A stretch of 64,000 nt of DNA, from assembly GCA_017311185.1 (NCBI GenBank), contig JAESUZ010000983.1, positions 62,001 through 126,000 on the forward strand, given 5' to 3'. The translations under genes were made by a program, and so were the position numbers. The notes under the pieces were generated by a model. It made no database searches, was not told the DNA's origin, and saw nothing but the letters and a program-made list of their open reading frames with translations. This document shows, in pieces, positions 57,203-64,000 of the stretch (positions are counted from its first letter, which is position 1; each line of letters opens with the position of its first letter). Source of the DNA: Proteles cristata cristata. Lineage: Eukaryota > Chordata > Mammalia > Carnivora > Hyaenidae.

Positions 57203-58442
57203 AAAAGTGGCCACTTTCATCAGAAGGTACTGTGCAGGCAGCAGGCTCTCTGAGGCAGGGGGTGCCTCTCTCTCTATTGCAGATGGCTCTCAGAGTCTGT
57301 GGGCAGAGTGGAACAGCCAATTACTCCCTGGGCCCATGGTCAGAGCCCTGTCAGCCCATAAGGTGTGTGATAGATGGAGACGCAAGGCAAGCATTGCATC
57401 ATGGAAAGTTCTAAGCAGCAAGTGGAAAGATGCAGATGTAGTGAGGCGCCCCTGTGAGTGTTGGGGAATGGTTGGAGTGAACGTGCAGGCCCCAGATAAG
57501 CTCATCCGGAATGAGCCCATTACGGAGTAGAATTAGCTGTGGCGTCAAAACAGGAAGAAATGGTACCCAGGTCCATATCCAGGGTGAGCCTGGGGTCTAG
57601 AGACCACAGTAGGGCAATGCCCAGAGGCTGTTGTGAGGGACCCAGCACAGCCAGGACTCCCTTGAGGGAGGTCACATGTCTTCACATCTGCAGACCACTG
57701 CGACCCCTCCCTGCTGTGGAGCCTGAATGGGGCCTGTGTGAAGGCCAGGAAGATTATAGCTCTGGCTTTCCTTTCCTATTCCAGGAATAAGCATTTGTGT
57801 CTGGTTGGATAGGTCCATGGGGAGGGCTAGGCAGAGCAGGGTAGAAACTATCCAGTAGGGAGCAGCCAGCCTTCCCACACCCTCTGTGAGGACGAAAATC
57901 TACCTATATCATGTGTCCAGTGGATGCTGCTGAATCCAATCAAAAGCAGAGCACTACAGGGTAATCTGGTATTTCTAGCCATGGGGCCTCCCAGTACCCT
58001 CTTAGCTCTTATACATGGGGTCATCCAGAATAGGAGGCTTCCAGAAGCAAGTGGTTGGCCTCCTTCAAGCCATCCCCACTGATTTAGAAGGAATCCAAGG
58101 CCTCCTGAGGCAACATAGGGATGCTCTAGTCCCAACTTTACCAGGTGACCTCAGACAAGCTATTCACTGCCCGAGCCTCAGTTTCCTCAACTGCAACCTT
58201 GAGAACACAGATATGTATTCTGTTTCGTGAGTTTACAGCAGAGCTCTGTGCATACCTGAGCAGTTCTTGCTATTAAATTGGAATGGAATTTACCAGAAAT
58301 CAGGGCCTACCTGTCCAGTTTACCTTGGTGTATCCAGTGTCTGGCACATACTAGGTGCTCAGTGAATCTTTTCTAAATATGCCAACATGGAAAAGGAGCA
58401 TTCTGAGACTCGTTATTGATGACAGTCATTCCATCAGCCAGT
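57203..58442. other. Intergenic stretch; MIR trace
   Basis: 58135-58400 contains GGTGACCTCAGACAAGCTATTC and CAGTGTCTGGCACATACTAGGTG, parts of MIR. The rest is unrecognised. Confidence 0.5.
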
Positions 58443-58459
58443 AGAAATGCAGGCCTCTG

Positions 58460-58676
58460 GGGACGCCTGGGTGGCTTAGTCAGTTAAAGCGTCCGACTTT
58501 CGCTTAGGTCATGATCTCGCGGTTCGTGGGTTCGAGCGCCGCATCGGGCTCTGTGCTGACTGCCAGCTCAGAGCCTGGAGCCTATTTCAGAGTCTGTGTC
58601 TCCCTCTCTCTCTGACCCTCCCCTGTTCACGCTGTCTCTCTCTCCTAGAAATAAAAATATTAAAAAAAAAAAAAAA
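58460..58676 (+). repeat. CAN-SINE, sense, young subfamily, 17-bp perfect target-site duplication
   Basis: GGACGCCTGGGTGGCTTAG head, CTTTCGCTTAGGTCATGATC, CTCGCGGTTCGTGGGTTCG, CCTAGAAATAAAAATATT plus A15. AGAAATGCAGGCCTCTG at 58443-58459 and 58677-58693 is identical. Likely among the most recent insertions here. Confidence 0.96.
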
Positions 58677-58693
58677 AGAAATGCAGGCCTCTG

Positions 58694-59180
58694 AAAAGGC
58701 CATCAGTTGGTAGACCGAGTCTTGCAACTGACCTGCTGAAGGAACCAGGGCAAGTCACATCACTAGTCCAGGCCTCAGCTTCCTCACTTATTTAAAGAAA
58801 GGGTTAGACAAGAAGAATTCTCAGGTAGCCTCTTGGCTCTCTGGTCTTGAGGATTTGCTGGGGGTGACCATGTGCCTACTCCCATCTGGGTTCCTTGTGA
58901 CCATGGAAACCATTCTCCTGGCCCTGCCCTTATCCCCTTGTGTTTTCTTTCTTCTTGGTATTTTTTTACTCAGATTGGGCTGTCTTCCTTTGCAGGAGTT
59001 TAAATGCTGCTTTGGCCTTTTGTATATATGTAGCCTACTTTCCACCCCAATGGGGGAGCTCCCTTGGGCAGCACTGTCTCCCCCACCCGCCTTATAGGCA
59101 AGACCATCTTCCCCCTCAGTCTGCACATCCCCACCCCCTTCAGATTGGGACAGACCTCATCTTCTTGCTGGGTCTCTCCC
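58694..59180. other. Intergenic stretch, no recognised feature
   Basis: 58740-58810 shows a weak MIR block (CAGGGCAAGTCACATCAC). The 161-codon frame 58940-59425 is a chance frame. Confidence 0.45.
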
Positions 59181-59189
59181 CAGGATCGG

Positions 59190-59420
59190 ACCCAGAGCTG
59201 TGGCTGCTGCCCTCACGACGGGTGGGGGAGGGCAGAGTGACATGCTTGCTGACAGACCGAGGCGGGGCTCCTTCGGGAGTGGGCCAGCAGCCTCAAAGGT
59301 GCAGCCGTGCCAGGGGGGCCTTGCCAGCCAGAGCTATTTTTAGAAGCCATGTTTGCAAATTTTGTGTTAATAGTGTCTCTGTCCAAGCTCTGGCTCTCAG
59401 GACTGAGAGAGAGAGAGAGC
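59190..59420. promoter_or_regulatory. Candidate regulatory patch (MEF2-, FOX- and HNF1-half-like motifs)
   Basis: GC-rich sequence passes into an AT-richer core with CTATTTTTAG (59334-59343, an exact MEF2-type YTAWWWWTAR), TGTTTGC (59350-59356, forkhead-type) and GTTAAT (59366-59371, HNF1 half-site). The stretch is free of transposons. Motifs of this size occur by chance, so regulatory function is only a hypothesis. Confidence 0.3.
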
Positions 59421-60544
59421 CTTAGAGAAACCCTCCCTCCTTGTTCTCCTCCCTGTCATTTGTGCTCTCCTCCTCGCAGGTGGCTGGGATTAGTGGGGTA
59501 CAGCCATGTGTGTGTAGCACACGGCGGGTAGGGATGGGGCGGGGGGGGCAGGTAGAAGGTGGAGAGGCTTAGAGCTCAGGTTACTTGAGTGCAGTCTCAG
59601 AGGGGGTGGCAGGACCCCTAGCCACAGGACACCTCTGTCGGTGCCCATGTCACTGGATGGGAACTATCAGTTGCCTGGTCTGTCACCACCTTAAGCAGTG
59701 AGCCTGAGCTCCCACCAGGGTCCTAGATCTCTCTGACAACACCCATCCTCGCCCCAAGTTCCCCGGACAGGACTTAACTGAGCCTGTGCTGGCCTCAGCT
59801 GAGCTCTGATCCCAGTGCATCTTCCTGGCACAATCCATCAAGGGAAGGGACTGGCGGGTGGCAGAGAGGTGAGCAAGACCCACACAGTCCCACCCTTAAG
59901 GGCCCCGATCTGACAGGGAAGGCAAGGTCATGAAGCATATTATTACCACTGTGAGGGATATTCCAAAGGACAAATGGTGGGTGCTGAGAGAATAGAACTT
60001 GCTCTAAGCTGATAACTAAAGTGTGAGCAGAAGTCAGGTGAGAAGTGGGTGGAAGAGAGATCCATATGGCTGGAGCAAATCCTTATCACAGGAGGCTGGA
60101 GTGTATAGGCCCAGAGGGTGAGCCTAAGGTTCAGTGATTCTGTGAGCGTGAGGCAGGGGATCCCTCCAAGCACAGAGGCTTCCAATGAGAAGGCCCCCAT
60201 CTTTTATTGCTCCCCACCCATCCGCACAGACCTGCACCCCACTCCACCCCCAATACCCAGGGCAGCCCAGGATGGAAGGTGCCTCCCCTGCAGGGCAGTG
60301 CCTCTGTGCACAGCCAGGGATCCTAAAGAGGAGGGCTGGAAGGGACCTCAGAGAGCCACCACCGGTGGTACTAGGACCCTGCTTGAACACCCCAGTGCTG
60401 GGGAGCCCTGTCTAATGGACAGCTTGATAGGGAGTGAGCAAACTCTGACTAGGAACATTCCTCCTGCTGAAACCCACTTTCCTGTGCGACTCCATCCGGG
60501 GCCCTAGCCTTGCACTCCTCCTGCTGGGAGACAGCCTCCTATAA

Positions 60545-60745
60545 CGCCTGGAGACAGGGTTGGATTCCAGGGCTGGCTCTCTCATTTAGAGCTGTGTGGC
60601 CTTGGGCAAGGCACTCAACCTCTCCAGCCTTCAGCTGTAAAATGGGGATATTAATGACGTTGGGAGGACTAAAAACGAAGTGGAAGAAGGTCTCACTCAG
60701 CCCAGGGCCTGGAATACAGTAAAGACTCGAACATTTTCAGTAATG
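60545..60745 (+). repeat. MIR
   Basis: GTGGCCTTGGGCAAGGCACTC core, TTCAGCTGTAAAATGGGGAT and CAGGGCCTGGAATACAGTAAA. Well preserved and directly abutting the CpG island. Confidence 0.88.
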
Positions 60746-60789
60746 CTATCAGGTTGCCATCATTACCATGCAATACACTGGGAAACTGA

Positions 60790-61300
60790 GGCCCGGAGCG
60801 GTCGGCAGGGGTGGGCCTGGGGTCGAGGGCAGCCGAGCCAGCCGGGAGCAGCGCGCACGGGCCCAGCGGGGGCGGGCGGCCGTGGCCTCAGGGGCCCTCT
60901 CCCGGCTCCAGCCCCCCTCGCCGCCCGGGCACCGCTCCGCTGCCGCGCTTTACGAGCAAAAACAAACACGTCCCACAAGCGGCCCCTGTGCGGCACGGCC
61001 CCGCGCCCGCCAGCGCCGCCGCCGCCCGGTCAAAGCCGGCTTTGTGCCCGCCCCGCCGCCCCCGCGGCCCAGGCGATTTTAATTAGTGTCTGGGTCTGCG
61101 CCGGGAGATGGAAATCAAAGCCCCCGTTCTTCCAGCGCCCCCGCCCCGACCCCCGCCTCCTGCCTGCGGATCTCCAGGCTCCGCGTACCCCTGCTGGCAG
61201 TCGCGGGAAGTGGAGCCCTCCCGGAGCCGCCGCCTCGAGTTCGAATCGCGCCTTTTAAGGCGCACGGACCCGGGGCACGTCATGGGCGCCCCGGGCCTCG
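60790..61300. promoter_or_regulatory. CpG island with CArG, CRE-half and TCF/LEF-like sites; possible promoter or enhancer
   Basis: About 500 bp of very GC-rich sequence with abundant CpG, sharply distinct from its surroundings and free of repeats. It contains a perfect CArG box CCTTTTAAGG (61251-61260, SRF-type), an ACGTCA CRE/ATF half-site (61278-61283), ATCAAAG (61114-61120, TCF/LEF-type) and the perfect 14-bp palindrome CAAAGCCGGCTTTG (61031-61044), whose arms are TCF-like half-sites. No downstream exon of a known gene is visible on either strand. Long open frames through it (up to 192 codons) are expected from GC-rich DNA and are not taken as genes. It could be the promoter of a non-coding transcript or a distal element of POLD3 or the next gene. 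Confidence 0.6.
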
Positions 61301-61498
61301 GTTTCCCCAATAATACCAGCACTCGGCTCAGGCAGCCAGCTCTTAAAATGTTTCTGGGACGGCTGATGAGGTCTGACTCGGCGAGCAGCCACTAGTGGAC
61401 AGGGAGGAGGAGAAGGCCTTGAGGGCTAGGGCTGCGTTGTGGACAGCTCTCTGTGGCCCAAGCTTTGAACCTTATGCTCTTCAGGGTTTCTTAACTTT

Positions 61499-61708
61499 CT
61501 TTTTATGTTTATTTATATTTGAGAGAAAGACGGAGAGACAGAGCACAAGTAGGGGAGGGACAGACAGAGGGGGAGACAGAGTCTGAAGCAGGCTCCAGGC
61601 TCTGAAATGTCAGCACAGAGCCTGTTGTTGAGCTTGAACTCATGAGATCATGAGATCATGACCTGAGCAGAAGTCCATGCTTAACCAACTGAGTCACCCA
61701 GTGGCCCC
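61499..61708 (-). repeat. CAN-SINE, antisense
   Basis: TTTTTATGTTTATTTATATTTGAG, GAAGCAGGCTCCAGGCTCTG, head GAGTCACCCAGTGGCCCC. TGCTCTTCAGG occurs at 61475-61485 and again from 61709. Confidence 0.92.
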
Positions 61709-61717
61709 TGCTCTTCA

Positions 61718-61870
61718 GGTTTCCCAAAGGGGTAGCCTGGACCTTTGGGTCTGCCTGGGGAGCTTGTTTAAAATGCCACAACCTGGCCCCACTCAACACC
61801 TACTGAATCAGAACCACTGGGCTTGGAGCCTCAAAATCCACATTTTGAACAAATGCCATGTTGATTCTGG
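61718..61870 (+). repeat. MER5A-type DNA transposon remnant
   Basis: TGCCTGGGGAGCTTGTTTAAAATGCC, CTACTGAATCAGAACCACTGGG and CAAATGCCATGTTGATTCTGG correspond to MER5A inner blocks. Confidence 0.75.
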
Positions 61871-62149
61871 TGCTTGAATGTGAGATGTGCAAAGGAGAAA
61901 TGAGCCATATTATGTAGGAAAAATACAATCCTTGCTTCCAATTCCCACATTATCCTGACTGAAGTGGGACATTTGACCCCACTACTTAGCCTCATTCCCC
62001 TCATAGAGCACCATTTCCTCCAGGATATCAGTGTCCTTGCTCACGAAATGGGCACAGACATGAGAATCAAAGGTGTCCTTGAGTGGACATTAGAAGCAGA
62101 ACTCCTAACAGTCCCCTCTCCCACGCTCTGCCATTAACACCTCTAAAGG

Positions 62150-62523
62150 TATTTTGGTGAGCAGGCTGTTGCTGCTCAACACCCTGCTGTGGCTCCCAAC
62201 TGCCTTGAAAATAAGACTCTGACTCCGTATCATGGTGTTCCAGCTGGAGTCCTGGCCACATCTCCTGCTGGTGTTCTCACAGTCCCGCATCTTGGTACAA
62301 AGCCACCCTCCATTTCCACCTCATCCCAACATCTGTGCTTTCCTGCTTCCTTGACTTTGGCCAAGCTGACCCCTCCTTGGAAATATACTTCCTCCCTACT
62401 GACCCCCCTACTCTATTTCAAACAGCCAGATTTTGTCATTATCTCATGACCCTGTTGAAAGGCTACGTCTTCCATTCCTGTCCCACCCCGGTCCCAGTAG
62501 GGTGTTCTTTACCTCCCATGAAC
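62150..62523 (+). repeat. L2 3' region, sense (continues past SINE to about 62810)
   Basis: TGCTGTGGCTCCCAACTGCCT, ACATCTGTGCTTTCCTGCTTCC, CTTGACTTTGGCCAAGCTGACCC and, after the SINE, CTCTGTTCCTCTGTTAAGGC fit sense L2. Confidence 0.65.
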
Positions 62524-62525
62524 TT

Positions 62526-62722
62526 TTTTTTTTTTTAAAGTTTATTTATTTATTTTGAGAGAGGGAGTGCAATCAGGGGAGGTGCAAAGAGAAAAGGAGA
62601 GAGAGAATCCCAAGCAGGCTCCATGCTGTCAGCCCAGAGCCTGACCTCAGGAACCAGAGAGCATGAACTGAGCTGAAATCAAGAGTTGGGATGCTTAACT
62701 GACTGAGCCACCCAGGTGCCCC
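62526..62722 (-). repeat. CAN-SINE, antisense
   Basis: TTTTTTTTAAAGTTTATTTATTTATTTTGAG, GAATCCCAAGCAGGCTCC, head GAGCCACCCAGGTGCCCC. TGAACTTTTT flanks both ends. Confidence 0.93.
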
Positions 62723-62954
62723 TTCCGTGAACTTTTTCAGCACTCTGTTCCTCTGTTAAGGCACTGGCTGTCTTTTATACTGGTTACAATCTTGGATTTG
62801 CATGTTTGATAAACCTGGTTTGTTACTCTGACTCCACCTCTCTGTGACCTTGGGCAAGTCTAACCTCTCTGAGCATCTGTTTCCTCTTTATGATTATTTA
62901 GGGGTTTCAGGGACATGAGGAAAGGGATAGTGCTTGGGGCAGAAGCTAGTCAGT

Positions 62955-63107
62955 GCAGGGTCACAGTTAAGATTACAGGCTCTGAACTAGAGTACTCGGG
63001 TTTGAAACCGCATTCCACCTCTTTTCATTGGCAGTATGACTTTGGATAGGATTACTAAACCCCTCTTTGCCTCAGTTTCCCCAACTATATGATTGGGATA
63101 ACACTAG
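62955..63107 (+). repeat. MIR, 5' part (split by LTR)
   Basis: GATTACAGGCTCTGAACTAGAG, GTATGACTTTGGATAGGATTAC and CTCAGTTTCCCCAACTATATG are MIR head and core. The 3' part resumes at 63718 (CTTGTAGGGTTCTGGTAAGGATTGAG). Confidence 0.8.
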
Positions 63108-63717
63108 TGTGGCAGACAGCCCCCATGGTGTTCCCGTGATGTTCTCACTTTGTGTAATCCCTCTCTTTGAGTGTGGGTGGGACCTGTGATTTGCTTCTGG
63201 CCAGTGGAATATGGCAAAAAAAATATGGGATTTTGTAGAATTGAGGTCCCAAATCAGTTGATTTTGAGTTGCTCAAAAGGGAAATTGAGTGGGTCTGATG
63301 TGATCAAGTAAGAGACCTTAACGAGGAGCTAGATCCTCCATGGAGTCAGAGACTCTGTTGCTAACTTTGAAGAAGTAAGCTGTTGTTGTAAGACTAGCTG
63401 GTAATCTCTGGGAACCGAGCACGGCTGGCTCCTGGCTGACCGCCAGCAAGAAAACAGGGACTTCAGTCCTATGACCACAAGGAGATGAATTTTGCCAATA
63501 ACCCGAGGGAACTTGGAAGTGAGTCTTTTCCCCAGGTGAGTCTCAGATGAGACCATACCCCCATGTATACCTGGATCATGGACTGTTGAGACCGTGAAGC
63601 AGAGAACCCAGCTAAGCCATGCTCAGACTTCTGACCTATATAAACTGTGAGATAATAAATGTGTTTTAAACTGCTAAATTTGTGGTAGTTTGTGACCCAG
63701 CATAGAAAACTAATACA
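63108..63717 (+). repeat. MLT1-type MaLR solo LTR, sense, inserted in a MIR
   Basis: Starts TGTGGCAGACAGC and ends CTAATACA (TG...CA type ends). Contains CTCACTTTGTGTAATCCC, GGGACCTGTGATTTGC and a late AATAAA at 63654-63659, consistent with an LTR poly(A) signal. No internal retroviral genes adjoin it. Family name from memory. Confidence 0.82.
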
Positions 63718-63830
63718 AATCGTATCCATCTTGTAGGGTTCTGGTAAGGATTGAGTGGGGCCACTGAGGTAAAGCTAGCAGCGTGGTGCTCACTCATGGG
63801 AGATACTCAGTAGTAATTAGCTGCCCTCGT
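63718..63830 (+). repeat. MIR, 3' part
   Basis: Continues the MIR at 62955-63107 (GTAGGGTTCTGGTAAGGATTGAG...GGAGATACTCAGTAGTAATTAG). Confidence 0.8.
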
Positions 63831-64000
63831 TATTATGTTTAGAACACAGCACTTTATAAAAATAAATTTTAATCACCACCTTACTAATTAGTGCATTTAC
63901 AAAAATCATAAGACTTATAAAAGCAGGAAAACTACATCTGAGCAAACTTGCTGTGGTGCCTTCCCCTTGCTACGTTATGACTGTTAGATGCTTTAGGCTG
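63831..64000. other. Window end, nothing recognised
   Basis: AT-rich sequence without a recognised repeat or exon. The neighbouring gene expected from mammalian synteny (CHRDL2, opposite strand) is not visible up to the window edge. Confidence 0.5.

Noticed and set aside
58940..59425. 161-codon open frame
   Set aside because: No recognisable domain, no clear start or splice support, and it overlaps other frames of similar length.
60680..61258. 192-codon open frame through the CpG island
   Set aside because: Low-complexity Pro/Ala/Arg/Gly composition typical of GC-rich DNA read by chance. Overlapping long frames exist on both strands and none has a domain or splice context.

Overview
This is nuclear DNA from a carnivoran mammal, most likely a feliform. 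About thirty copies of the carnivore tRNA-Lys-derived SINE (CAN-SINE/SINEC type, with the GGGGCGCCTGGGTGGC head, the CT-rich body and the AATAAA-rich tail) lie on both strands. They sit among carnivore-type LINE-1, older L2, MIR, MER5-type and MaLR LTR copies. The SINE sequence resembles the cat-like type rather than the dog or mustelid types as I remember them. Species cannot be fixed from the sequence alone.

One protein-coding gene is recognisable: the 3' half of POLD3 (DNA polymerase delta accessory subunit, p66/p68), on the + strand. Five coding exons with correct splice sites and matching phases lie at 2661-2826, 5706-5812, 12974-13086, 14266-14341 and 18862-19064. Together they encode about the last 221 residues and end in the PCNA-binding PIP box and a TGA stop. 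If the gene has the usual 12 exons these are exons 8-12. Bases 1-2660 are the preceding intron. The 3'UTR probably runs to about 21,045, where an AATAAA lies at 21024-21029.

From about 21 kb to 64 kb I see no further protein-coding gene. In human, as I recall, the next gene is CHRDL2 on the opposite strand roughly 50 kb away, so its 3' end would fall just outside this window. The region 21-37 kb holds ancient L2/MIR copies, SINEs and one 3.3-kb 5'-truncated L1 (29.66-32.95 kb). The region 37.5-45.7 kb is a dense nest of L1 fragments interrupted by SINEs and a younger L1 3' end. The region 46-64 kb is GC-richer and has fewer young repeats. It holds an isolated CpG island at about 60.79-61.30 kb with CArG, CRE-half and TCF/LEF-like sites, and a second possible regulatory patch near 59.3 kb.

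The most unusual local observations are: a U2 snRNA 5'-end fragment embedded in an antisense SINE (402-432); a twin-primed, internally inverted L1 with a 21-bp target-site duplication (1193-2020); a close inverted SINE pair inside a POLD3 intron; an 18-bp minisatellite just upstream of the last POLD3 exon; and the orphan CpG island. I did not find a previously undescribed multi-gene system.
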